Below, piece after piece: positions 46,051 through 53,573 of a stretch of DNA of 60,942 nt (its first letter is position 1; each line of letters begins with the position of its first letter). The stretch comes from Tautonia sociabilis (GTDB taxonomy: Bacteria > Planctomycetota > Planctomycetia > Isosphaerales > Isosphaeraceae). Under the pieces are notes generated by a model that ran no database searches, had not been told where the DNA came from, and was given only the letters and a program-made list of their open reading frames with translations. The stretch is from NCBI RefSeq assembly GCF_003977685.1, contig NZ_RYZH01000042.1, positions 1 to 60,942 of the forward strand. Reading direction: 5' to 3'. The position numbers and the translations under genes are program-made.

Positions 46051-46791
46051 TTAGGGGGTCTTCGGCTCCTCGCCGGCACACGTCCGGGCCTCCGAGAGCC
46101 GGAAGCGTCCGTCGTACAGGGCTCGCCCGACGATGACGCCCGCCACGGGCAGGGTCGCCAGGCGTTGGATGTCCTCCAGGGAGCCCACCCCCCCGGAGGC
46201 GATCACCGGCGTCTTGAGCCGGGAGGCGAGGGCCTCGGTGGCCTCTAGGTTGGGCCCCTCGAGCATGCCGTCCCGGGCGATGTCGGTGTAGATGACGGCG
46301 GCCAGCGGCAGGCCGTCGAACCGACCGGCCAGCTCGGTCGCCTCGACCGTCGAGACGTCGAGCCAACCCTCGGTGGCGACCCGCCCGTCCCGGGCGTCGA
46401 GCCCCAGCACCAGGCGGCCTGGGTGGCGTTCGGCCATCTGGGCGAACCAGTCCGGATCCTTCAGCGCCTGGGTCCCGACGATGACCCGGTCGAGCCCGGC
46501 GTCGAGCCAGGCCTCCAGGGTCTCCCGGGTCCGGACGCCGCCGCCGAGCTGGCAGGGAATGCCGACCCGGTCGAGGATCGCCCGGACGACCTCGACGTTC
46601 GCCGGCCGGCCGGTCTTGGCACCGTCGAGGTCGACCAGGTGGAGTCGGGTCGCCCCCTCCTGCTGCCAGTGCCCGGCCATCGCCGCGGGGTCCTCACCAA
46701 AGACCGTCTCCCGGTCGTAGTCCCCTTGTCGGAGGCGGACGCACCGCCCTCCCCTGAGATCGATCGCCGGGATCACCTGCATCGGCTTCAT
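46051..46791 (-). CDS. hisA: HisA, ProFAR isomerase
   Basis: A 246-residue TIM barrel catalysing the Amadori isomerisation of ProFAR to PRFAR in histidine synthesis. The first catalytic Asp is in VIPAIDLRGGRCVRLRQGD and the second in IYTDIARDGMLEGPN. Phosphate-binding loops are CQLGGGVRTRETL and VIASGGVGSLEDI, with VAGVIVGRALYDGRF near the end. ATG 46791 was chosen (AAGGG just upstream); ATG 46782 is possible and keeps MQVIPAID. hisH is the next gene upstream on the same strand, but a separate promoter match lies between them. Confidence 0.95.
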   Translation of the reverse strand: MKPMQVIPAIDLRGGRCVRLRQGDYDRETVFGEDPAAMAGHWQQEGATRLHLVDLDGAKTGRPANVEVVRAILDRVGIPCQLGGGVRTRETLEAWLDAGLDRVIVGTQALKDPDWFAQMAERHPGRLVLGLDARDGRVATEGWLDVSTVEATELAGRFDGLPLAAVIYTDIARDGMLEGPNLEATEALASRLKTPVIASGGVGSLEDIQRLATLPVAGVIVGRALYDGRFRLSEARTCAGEEPKTP

Positions 46792-46823
46792 CAACCCTTC
46801 GGCCCGCCTTCATCCACCTTGAA

Positions 46824-46852
46824 TCTATAGCCCGGTCGGACCCGCGTCGCAA
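46824..46852 (-). promoter_or_regulatory. Sigma70-like promoter of hisA
   Basis: Minus-strand TTGCGA (46852-46847), a 17-base spacer and TATAGA (46829-46824), each 4 of 6 to consensus. The start would be near 46817, 26 bases before hisA. It lies in the 107-base gap after hisH. Confidence 0.45.
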
Positions 46853-46898
46853 GGACCCAGGCCGGCCCCGGGATCGTCCGATCGCCGGGCTCCGGGAG

Positions 46899-47504
46899 TC
46901 AGAGCGCCGCGAAGTTCCGGTACATCGCCAGGCCGACCCGCTGGCTCTTCTCCGGGTGGAACTGGCAGGCCATCAGGTTCTCCCGCCAGATCATCGCCGC
47001 GAACGGGAAGGGATAGTCCGCCTCGGCGGCGACCACCCTGGGATCGTCCGGGACGACGTGGTACGAGTGGACGAAGTAGACCGAGGGGGACGATTCCAGC
47101 CCCTCGAGCAGCGGAGCCGGCCGGACGACCCTCAGGTCGTTCCAGCCCATGTGGGGGACCTTGCGGCCGGGACCGGGCTCGAACCGGACGACCTTGCCGG
47201 GGACCAGGCCGAGCCCGCGATGGTGCCCGTCCTCGAAGCTCTCGTCGAAGAGCAGTTGCAGGCCGAGGCAAATGCCCAGGGCCGGCGACCCGGCGGCGAC
47301 CGCCTCGGCGAACGCCTCGCCGAGACCGGTCCGCCGCAGCTCGGCCATGGCGTCCTCGAAGGCTCCCACGCCGGGCAGGATGACCTTGTCCGCTCTCCGG
47401 ACCTCCTCCGGGTCGCTCGTCACCACCGCCGAGGCACCGACGGCCTCCAACGCCTTCTGGACGCTGCGGAGGTTCCCCATCCCGTAATCGATGATCGCGA
47501 TCAT
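46899..47504 (-). CDS. hisH: Imidazole glycerol phosphate synthase, glutaminase subunit
   Basis: A 201-residue class I glutamine amidotransferase that delivers ammonia to HisF. The N-terminus IAIIDYGMGNLRSVQKALE is the HisH signature. The nucleophile elbow is LGICLGLQLLFDESFE, and the His-Glu of the triad are in MACQFHPEKSQRVG. VPHMGWNDLRVV and VYFVHSYHVVP complete the fold. HisF is not in the window. ATG 47504 is listed; GTG 47507 immediately before is equally possible. Confidence 0.95.
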   Translation of the reverse strand: MIAIIDYGMGNLRSVQKALEAVGASAVVTSDPEEVRRADKVILPGVGAFEDAMAELRRTGLGEAFAEAVAAGSPALGICLGLQLLFDESFEDGHHRGLGLVPGKVVRFEPGPGRKVPHMGWNDLRVVRPAPLLEGLESSPSVYFVHSYHVVPDDPRVVAAEADYPFPFAAMIWRENLMACQFHPEKSQRVGLAMYRNFAAL

Positions 47505-47559
47505 CACGGCGGCCCTGCGCGGTGCGGCCGACGGTCGGCCTTCGGATCCGAGTCGGCCG

Positions 47560-47565
47560 AGTATA
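47560..47565 (-). promoter_or_regulatory. Candidate -10 box for hisH
   Basis: Minus-strand TATACT (5 of 6 consensus) 56 bases before the hisH ATG, with no clear -35. It lies in the 324-base gap between the coiled-coil lipoprotein gene and hisH, which otherwise holds only the hairpin at 47611-47633. Confidence 0.4.
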
Positions 47566-47610
47566 CCAGGAGCCGGGGCGGTTCGTCCCCGCGCAACGCC
47601 CCGATCGGTC

Positions 47611-47633
47611 CCGAGCCGGGGCTCCCGGCTCGG
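47611..47633. terminator. Perfect 9-bp hairpin between lipoprotein gene and hisH
   Basis: ccgagccgg / ccggctcgg with a 5-base loop, about 195 bases past the lipoprotein stop and upstream of the hisH -10 box. No U-tract. It probably ends the upstream transcript. Confidence 0.4.
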
Positions 47634-47828
47634 TTCGACGGCGCCGCGCCGGTCGAGGAGCCCCGGCCGCTGATCCCACCGGCCCTCGATGGTCGGTCCC
47701 CCTGCTCGAGTGCCCCTCGGGAGGAGGAGGGGAGCTCGGAGTCGGGAGGAGGGGCAGGAGCCTCGATCGCGATCGCGCCTTGGGCGCAGCGCAGGGCTGC
47801 GGCGAGCCCGAGGGCCGAGCCCCTCGGT

Positions 47829-48479
47829 TCACCAGGATTGCCGGGAAGAGCCGCGAGCGATCGGCGACCACGGCGAATTGCCGGCTCCCTCGGATCGATC
47901 CGTCGTGTTGCTCGACAGCGGGCTGAGGTCGAAGTACCGGATCGGGGGGGGATCGATGTGAGGCCGGGGTGCGTTCTGGTAGGAGGACCCGCGCCGCGTT
48001 CCCGAGGGCTGGGAATCCTCGAAGGAGGGGCCGGGGGGAGGGCTCACGTCGATCAGGCCGCGATTGGGGATCTGGGTGAAGGGAGCAGGGCGGTTGGGGT
48101 CCTGCGCGGCGGGCCGGGTGGATCGGAACTCGGGGGTGGACTCGCCGGGCCCGGGACGGGCCAGGTCGTAGGAGTTGGCCGGTACCGAGCGGCCAAGCTG
48201 CGTCTGGTAGCTCTCGATCTGACGCTTCAGGTCGCTCTTGTCGATCTCGGCGAGCTGGAGGTCGTTGGCCAGGCGTCGAGACTCCTGACGAGCGACCTCC
48301 AGCTCGTCCTTGAGCTGCTGATTCTGGAACTCCAGGCGGCTGAGCTGCTCTCGCATCGAGCTCCGCCTCGGGTTGAGCGCCAGGAAGGAGCCGGTCTTGG
48401 CGCAGCCGAGGGCCGAGAGCAGCAGCAGGGCGGTCAGCGACGCCGCCAGCGGCCTCCGGCATCGAGCAAGGGGAGTCAT
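47829..48479 (-). CDS. Putative lipoprotein with coiled coil
   Basis: A 216-residue protein. The signal peptide ends in a lipobox (LLLLSALGC, Cys about residue 22), so the mature protein is lipid-anchored. A coiled coil follows (about residues 40-92: REQLSRLEFQNQQLKDELEV, QESRRLANDLQLAEIDKSDL) and then a Pro/Ser/Arg-rich disordered C-terminus. No enzyme domain is visible. Such lipid-anchored coiled coils may link membrane to wall, but this is inference. ATG 48479 is the start giving a clean signal peptide. Confidence 0.75.
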   Translation of the reverse strand: MTPLARCRRPLAASLTALLLLSALGCAKTGSFLALNPRRSSMREQLSRLEFQNQQLKDELEVARQESRRLANDLQLAEIDKSDLKRQIESYQTQLGRSVPANSYDLARPGPGESTPEFRSTRPAAQDPNRPAPFTQIPNRGLIDVSPPPGPSFEDSQPSGTRRGSSYQNAPRPHIDPPPIRYFDLSPLSSNTTDRSEGAGNSPWSPIARGSSRQSW

Positions 48480-48587
48480 GATCCGGCGCCCTGGGGTCGG
48501 TGGTCCGTTCGGTAGCCCAGCCCATGCGGAGGGTCCAGCCCCCTTCCCCACCGATCGAGCCCAAGGGGATCGGATCGGGAGGGCCGA

Positions 48588-48974
48588 TCAGACGCCGCGG
48601 GCCCAGGGGGCGTCGTCGAGGCCTTCCGGCGCCTTGGCGGCGTAGTCCGTCGGGGGGAGGTCGTCGTCGAGAACGCCGGCCCCCTTCTCATCGTCGGACG
48701 GCGAGGGGCCCGCCTTGAGCCGCCGAAGGGCGAAGAACACGCCCATCGCCAGCATCGTCAGTAAGGACCCTGCGACCGCGCTGAGCAGGATGATGACCCC
48801 GGTGCTGCTGGTGAGCGTCCCCAGGCCGAACGGGAAGGCGACCTGGACCGAGGCGCTATTGATCACCACGAACCAGAGCAGCACCCCCAGCACGAAGGCC
48901 GAGGCGATCAGGTGCCGGTAGAGCCACAGGTTGCGGATCAGAGACGGTTTGCGTCGCCGGTAGGGAGAGGACAT
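48588..48974 (-). CDS. LapA-domain membrane protein
   Basis: A 128-residue protein with a basic N-terminus (SSPYRRRKPSLIRNLWLYRH) and two membrane helices (IASAFVLGVLLWFVVINSAS and GVIILLSAVAGSLLTMLAMG). An Arg/Lys stop-transfer follows, then an acidic tail. The W-F-V-x-N-x-x-x-V-x-V-x-F-P turn between helices matches the LapA domain (PF06305, formerly DUF1049), linked in E. coli to lipopolysaccharide assembly control. The role here is unknown. ATG 48974 has AAAGGAG 9 bases upstream, preferred over a longer frame to 49040. The prepilin peptidase gene is 105 bases upstream. Confidence 0.8.
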   Translation of the reverse strand: MSSPYRRRKPSLIRNLWLYRHLIASAFVLGVLLWFVVINSASVQVAFPFGLGTLTSSTGVIILLSAVAGSLLTMLAMGVFFALRRLKAGPSPSDDEKGAGVLDDDLPPTDYAAKAPEGLDDAPWARGV

Positions 48975-49079
48975 GCCCGCTCGCTCCTTTCCTGCGGGAA
49001 TCGAAGGGACGTTTGCCGGGCTTCGGAGGCGCTTCGCCACGGTCCCGGTTCCCCGGCAGGGGATCGCGGCTCCCGCCGA

Positions 49080-50030
49080 TCAGCCCGGCCCCCCGACCAC
49101 CTGGCCGAGCGCCGAGCCGAGGAGGAACCGCATGACCTCGCTGTAGGTCCGGAACAGCTCGCCGAGCGGTCCCGGCCAGAGCCATCGCCATCCGAACATG
49201 AGGATCAGGGCCGCCAGGCTCAGGTACGGGCCGAAGGGGATCGCCGACGACCGGGAAGCCCGGCCGGCGAGGCGGTCCCCCAGGATCGCGGCCAGCCGGA
49301 TCGCGCCGTGAACCAGCCCAATGATCGCCCCGAGGAACAGGGTCAGCGGCGCGACCTGCCAGCCGAGGAAACCGCCGATCATCGCCACCAGGGTCACGTC
49401 TCCCAGGCCCATTCCCTCCTTCCGGAAGAGGACCCAGCCGAGCAGTCGAACGGCGTAGATCACCCCCCCGCCGACCACCAGGCCGAGCACGCCGACCCCG
49501 AGCCCTCCGGCGATCGTCCGGGCCGAGGCCGGCTCCAGGCGGATCTCCGGCACCAGGGCCCCGACGATCAGGGCGATGGCCATGCCGGTCACGGTGACCG
49601 AATCCGGGATGATCTGGTAGTCGTAGTCGATGAACGTGGCCACCACGAGCAGGGTGACCAGGGTGGCGTGGTAGGCGGCCCGGGAGAGGGCCAGGAGAAA
49701 CTCGGAGCCGTACATTAGGTTCGGCTCGGCCATCACGTCGACGGCGTACACCGCCACGAACAGCAGGCCGACGAGCAGCTCGATCGCCGCGTATCGCCCC
49801 GAGAAGCCCAGGCCGCACGACCGGCATCGCCCCCGAAGGGCGAGGTAGCCGAGAATCGGGACGTTGTCCGAAGGTCGGATGAAGGCCAGGCAGTTCGGGC
49901 AGCAGGACGGGGGCCAGACGACGCTCTTCTCCCAGGGCAGGCGATAGATGCAGACGTTCGCGAAGCTGCCGACCAGCGCGCCGAAGACGAACGTCAGGGG
50001 CAGCAGGATCGCGTGGAGGGTCCAGATCAC
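49080..50030 (-). CDS. Prepilin peptidase (A24 family, PilD-like)
   Basis: A 316-residue inner-membrane aspartyl protease that cleaves type IV pilin and type II secretion pseudopilin leaders and, in full-length forms, N-methylates them. The N-terminal region has ALVGSFANVCIYRLPWEKS and the four-Cys zinc motif (CCPNC then GRCRSCG), so the methylase domain is present. Catalytic Asps are in FIDYDYQIIPDSV and in EGMGLGDVTLVAMIGGFLGW (GxGxGD). About eight helices. The GTG start at 50030 overlaps the aroK stop by 4 bases (GTGA), so translation is likely coupled. No pilin gene is in the window. Confidence 0.94.
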   Translation of the reverse strand: MIWTLHAILLPLTFVFGALVGSFANVCIYRLPWEKSVVWPPSCCPNCLAFIRPSDNVPILGYLALRGRCRSCGLGFSGRYAAIELLVGLLFVAVYAVDVMAEPNLMYGSEFLLALSRAAYHATLVTLLVVATFIDYDYQIIPDSVTVTGMAIALIVGALVPEIRLEPASARTIAGGLGVGVLGLVVGGGVIYAVRLLGWVLFRKEGMGLGDVTLVAMIGGFLGWQVAPLTLFLGAIIGLVHGAIRLAAILGDRLAGRASRSSAIPFGPYLSLAALILMFGWRWLWPGPLGELFRTYSEVMRFLLGSALGQVVGGPG

Positions 50031-50623
50031 GGCATTCGTCCCCGGGAATCGGGGGCAGGGAAGCGGTCCCCGCCCCGCATCGCTCGATCGAGCCGGTCGA
50101 GCAGGTCCTCGGCCACCTGCTCGGGAGATCGGCCGTCGGTCTCGACGACCGCCGAGGCGACCCGGCGGTAGAGGGGCTCCCGCCGTTCCAGGACCGAGGC
50201 GACCTCGTCGAGCAGGCCGGCTGAGGTCAGGGCCGGGCGCCCATCGGGATCGGCCCGGAGGCGGTCGGCGATCGTCTCCGGGCGGGCGGCGAGCCAGGCG
50301 ACGAATCCGAATCGGCCGAGGGCATCCCGGTTCTCCTGCCGGAGCACGACGCCTCCCCCCGTGGCCAGGACCATCGGCGACCGGCCGTCGGCCAGCTCGG
50401 CGAGGATCCGCTGCTCCAGGTCTCGGAAGGCGTTCTCTCCCTGCTCGGCGAAGATGGCGGCGATCGGCTTGCCGGCCCGGCGCTCGAGCGCGCGATCCGC
50501 GTCCTCGAAGGGCCAGCCCAGCCGGTCGGCCACGATCCGGCCGACGGTCGACTTGCCCGTCGCTCGGTAGCCCACTAGGGCGATCCCCCGGGACCCGCCC
50601 CCTGGGCCGCTCTCCCGCGCCAT
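50027..50623 (-). CDS. aroK: Shikimate kinase
   Basis: A 198-residue kinase phosphorylating shikimate. Walker A GYRATGKST, shikimate-binding DADRALERRAGKPIAAIFAE (Asp and Arg), VLATGGGVVLRQEN, and lid/adenine region RPALTSAGLLDEVASVLERR with the following REPLYRRVAS. It continues the pathway begun by aroDE at 3.5 kb. ATG 50623 has AGGAGGGGGAGG upstream. The downstream prepilin peptidase start overlaps its stop codon. Confidence 0.95.
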   Translation of the reverse strand: MARESGPGGGSRGIALVGYRATGKSTVGRIVADRLGWPFEDADRALERRAGKPIAAIFAEQGENAFRDLEQRILAELADGRSPMVLATGGGVVLRQENRDALGRFGFVAWLAARPETIADRLRADPDGRPALTSAGLLDEVASVLERREPLYRRVASAVVETDGRSPEQVAEDLLDRLDRAMRGGDRFPAPDSRGRMP

Positions 50624-50844
50624 GGTCCTCCCCCTCCTGCCTCGGAAACTCGGTCGCAGCGTCCAGTCTACCTCGCCGGCCGATCCGACGCGATCGAGGT
50701 CGCGAGGAGATCGGTCCGAGAGCGGCGCGGGCGGCTCCCCTCCCGGGCGCCCGGATCGCTCCCGGACGGTGGCGAGAATTCCCGACGAGGGCCTTCACCC
50801 TTTCGACCCCGGGAAGATGAGCTAAGGAATCAGTAGGAGGAGGC

Positions 50845-50997
50845 ATGGTCACACGGGAGTTGAGTCGACTCGTTGCGTCTGAGGCCCCCCTCGGGGCTTC
50901 CCCGAACCGGCCTCCCGCCGCTTCGCGGGGCGGTCTCGGGAGTTCTGGAGCGCGGCATGGGAGAAAACGACCCGGGCCCTGGGGAGCGTCACGCTGA
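50845..50997 (+). CDS. Short ORF overlapping the start of the GGDEF-EAL gene
   Basis: A 50-residue ORF (MVTRELSRLVASEAPLG...) preceded by AGGAGGAGG at 50835-50843, the best ribosome binding site in this stretch, spaced only 1-4 bases from its ATG. It ends 41 bases inside the GGDEF-EAL coding region in another frame. The product is basic with no recognisable family. It could be a regulatory leader ORF or a spurious ORF. Alternatively it could be the true start of the signalling gene separated from it by a frameshift. The 333-base gap 50624-50956 holds nothing else supported. Confidence 0.3.
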   Translation: MVTRELSRLVASEAPLGASPNRPPAASRGGLGSSGARHGRKRPGPWGASR

Positions 50998-53539
50998 TTC
51001 CTCGAGATCACCGGCCGCGGTGGAGGGGAATGCCCCCGCCTCCCGATCGCGATCAGGCCACCGGTTCGATCACCTGGGGGTTCCGGGGCGGTGCATGTTG
51101 CGAATCCTCGAGCGACCCCCGATCGTCCAGGGGGTGATCGCGGGGGGGCTCCTGCTGGTCGCTTCCCTCTGCGGGTCATGGACTTGCTACACGACCGCCT
51201 ACCGGGCCTTCCGGGTTACCGTCGACGAGGATCTCCTGACGATCGCCCGCATCGCCTCGCTTCGGATCGACCCGGAGGAGCACGCCCGGCTCACCCGACC
51301 GGAGCAGCAGAACGGGCCGGAGTATCTGAGGGTTGTCGCGCCGCTTCGGGAGATTGCCGCGATCCGGGACGACCTGCAGTACATTTACACGCTGCGTCCC
51401 TCACCAGAGGGGCTCCGATTCGTCGTTGACACCGGTTTCCCGGAGGACGCCGACGGGGACCGCCGGATCGACCAGGCCGGGCTTGGCCAGCTCTACGACA
51501 ATCCTCCGGCGGGACTAATCGCCACGGTGCGGGATGGGCTGACGCACATCTCGGATGACCTGTACACCGACTCCTGGGGCACGTTCTTCTCCGCCTGGGT
51601 TCCCATCCGCCACCTCGACGGTCGGCTCGAATGCGTGCTCGCGGTCGACCTGAGCGGCCGCTCCTACATCGAACGCCTGAACCAGATCCGCAAGTCGCTG
51701 TTGCTCGGCTGTGTTGCTTCCCTGGCGGTCAGCCTCATCGCGGGAACCTGTGTGACGATTTACCAGCGGACCAAGCGGGACTATATCACCCGGCTTGCCC
51801 AAAGCGAACAACGCTATGCCCTGGCGGTCGAGGGATCGAGAGACGGGCTCTGGGACTGGGACATGCGGACGCATGCCTTTTACGGCTCGGAACATCTCCG
51901 GAGGATGCTCGGGATCCGACCGCCGGAGCTTGAGCGGATCGGCTGGATCGAGGAGTTCTCCCGGCGCCTGCACCCGGAGGACCGGACCCGCGTCCGCCGA
52001 GCGATCTCCGAACACCTGAGGTCGCGCGCTCCGTTCGACGTCGAGTGCCGCCTCCGGGCGGCCGACGGGCAGTACCACTGGTACCAGGCCCGGGGCCAGG
52101 CGGTCTGGGACGAGAGGGGCAGGCCGATCCGATTCGTCGGCTCGATTGGAGACGTGACCGAGCGGGTCCGTTTGCGCCGGCAGCTGCGCCGGGCCGCTCG
52201 GCTCGACCGGCTCACCCGGCTGCCGAATCGCTCGGCGCTGCTGAACCGCCTGCGCCGGCTGATCCGGGATCGCCGGGAGCGGCCCGGCCCGCTGTTCGCC
52301 TTGCTGTTCCTGGATTTCGACCGCTTCAAGATCGTCAACGACAGCCTCGGTCACGAGGCAGGCGACGCGATGCTCGTGGAGGTCGCCTCTCGGCTTCGGA
52401 AGAACCTCAGGAGGGGGGACCAGATCATCCCCTTCGCTCGGGGGACCGCCGCCCGGATCGGCGGCGACGAGTTCGTCGTGCTCCTCGACGGTCTGAGGAC
52501 CCCTCAAGACGCCGTCACGCTTGCCCGCCGCCTGCTCGAAGATCTCTCCGAGCCGTACGAGCTGAATCCCTATCACGTCAGCTCCTCGGCGAGCATCGGC
52601 ATCGCCATCGGCCACGACTCCTACGAGCGGGCGGAGGACCTGTTGCGCGACGCCGACACCGCGATGTACGAGGCGAAGACCTTCAGCCGGGGGAGCCTGG
52701 TCGTCTTCGACGAGTCGATGAGGCGCCGGATCCGCCGGCGGATGCAGGTCGAGCAGGGGCTCCGCGACGCGATCCGGGATGATAACCTCTTCCTCCTCTT
52801 TCAGCCGATCGTCTGCCTCCGGACGGGGAGGGTCGTCAGCGTCGAGGCCTTGGTCCGGTGGGAGCATCCGGAGCTTGGCCGGATGATGCCGGAGGAGTTC
52901 ATCCCGATCGCGGAGGAGTGCGGCCTGATCGTCCCGCTGGGAGAGCGGGTTCTGGAACAGGGTTTCCAGTGCCTGGCGCGCTGGTCGGCGGGGGACGATT
53001 CGCCGACCTCGGGAATCAGCCTCAACCTGGCCCGGAATCACTTGATGATGCCCGACCTTCCCCGCCTCCTGGAGGCCGAGGCCCATCGGGCGGGCATCTC
53101 CCCGTCCGACGTGCACCTGGAGATCACCGAAGGGGCGGTGATGCCGGACGTCGCCGCCGCCCGGGAGCGGCTCGGGCAGCTCCGCAAGGTCGGCTTCCGG
53201 CTGGCGATCGACGATTTCGGCACCGGCTACTCGTCGCTGGCCTGCCTGCACCAGTTCCCCTTCGATCTCCTGAAGATCGACCGCTTGTTCCTGGAGGGCT
53301 TAGGCTTCTCTCCCGATCGCGTCGCCATCGTTCGGGCGATCACCACCCTGGCCGACATCCTGGGGTTCCGGGTGGTGGCCGAGGGGATCGAAACCCCCGA
53401 CCAGCTCGCTCTGCTCCGGGAGCTGGGCTGTGACTACGGTCAGGGGTATTACTTCTCCCGACCGGTCCCGATCGACGAGATCCCCGCCTTCCTCCCCCTC
53501 CCTTCCCCCTCGGACGTGGGCGTCGATCTCCGGTGCTGA
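50957..53539 (+). CDS. Membrane sensor with PAS, GGDEF and EAL domains
   Basis: About 860 residues. An N-terminal cytoplasmic tail precedes a first helix (VIAGGLLLVASLCGSWTCY), a periplasmic sensory domain of about 170 residues (Cache-like by position), and a second helix (LLLGCVASLAVSLIAGTCV). A PAS domain follows (YALAVEGSRDGLWDWDMRTH, FVGSIGDVTERV). The GGDEF domain has intact FLDFDRFKIVNDSLGHEAGD and IGGDEF; the EAL domain has VEALVRWEHPELG, LEITEGAV, AIDDFGTGYSSL and VVAEGIET. Both active sites look intact, so it may make and break cyclic di-GMP. The RxxD inhibitory site is not evident; an insertion sits before GGDEF. The start is uncertain: ATG 50957 has GGAG upstream; ATG 51095 is possible. 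Confidence 0.93.
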   Translation: MGENDPGPGERHADSSRSPAAVEGNAPASRSRSGHRFDHLGVPGRCMLRILERPPIVQGVIAGGLLLVASLCGSWTCYTTAYRAFRVTVDEDLLTIARIASLRIDPEEHARLTRPEQQNGPEYLRVVAPLREIAAIRDDLQYIYTLRPSPEGLRFVVDTGFPEDADGDRRIDQAGLGQLYDNPPAGLIATVRDGLTHISDDLYTDSWGTFFSAWVPIRHLDGRLECVLAVDLSGRSYIERLNQIRKSLLLGCVASLAVSLIAGTCVTIYQRTKRDYITRLAQSEQRYALAVEGSRDGLWDWDMRTHAFYGSEHLRRMLGIRPPELERIGWIEEFSRRLHPEDRTRVRRAISEHLRSRAPFDVECRLRAADGQYHWYQARGQAVWDERGRPIRFVGSIGDVTERVRLRRQLRRAARLDRLTRLPNRSALLNRLRRLIRDRRERPGPLFALLFLDFDRFKIVNDSLGHEAGDAMLVEVASRLRKNLRRGDQIIPFARGTAARIGGDEFVVLLDGLRTPQDAVTLARRLLEDLSEPYELNPYHVSSSASIGIAIGHDSYERAEDLLRDADTAMYEAKTFSRGSLVVFDESMRRRIRRRMQVEQGLRDAIRDDNLFLLFQPIVCLRTGRVVSVEALVRWEHPELGRMMPEEFIPIAEECGLIVPLGERVLEQGFQCLARWSAGDDSPTSGISLNLARNHLMMPDLPRLLEAEAHRAGISPSDVHLEITEGAVMPDVAAARERLGQLRKVGFRLAIDDFGTGYSSLACLHQFPFDLLKIDRLFLEGLGFSPDRVAIVRAITTLADILGFRVVAEGIETPDQLALLRELGCDYGQGYYFSRPVPIDEIPAFLPLPSPSDVGVDLRC

Positions 53540-53573
53540 GCCCGGGGGGAGGGTGGTCCTCCGGCCCGGCTCA
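53537..53573. terminator. Hairpin containing both stop codons of convergent genes
   Basis: tgagcc at 53537-53542 pairs with ggctca at 53568-53573, extended by ggg/ccc with a bulge. The left arm contains the GGDEF-EAL stop and the right arm the complement of the PfkB-gene stop. No U-tract. Confidence 0.35.
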
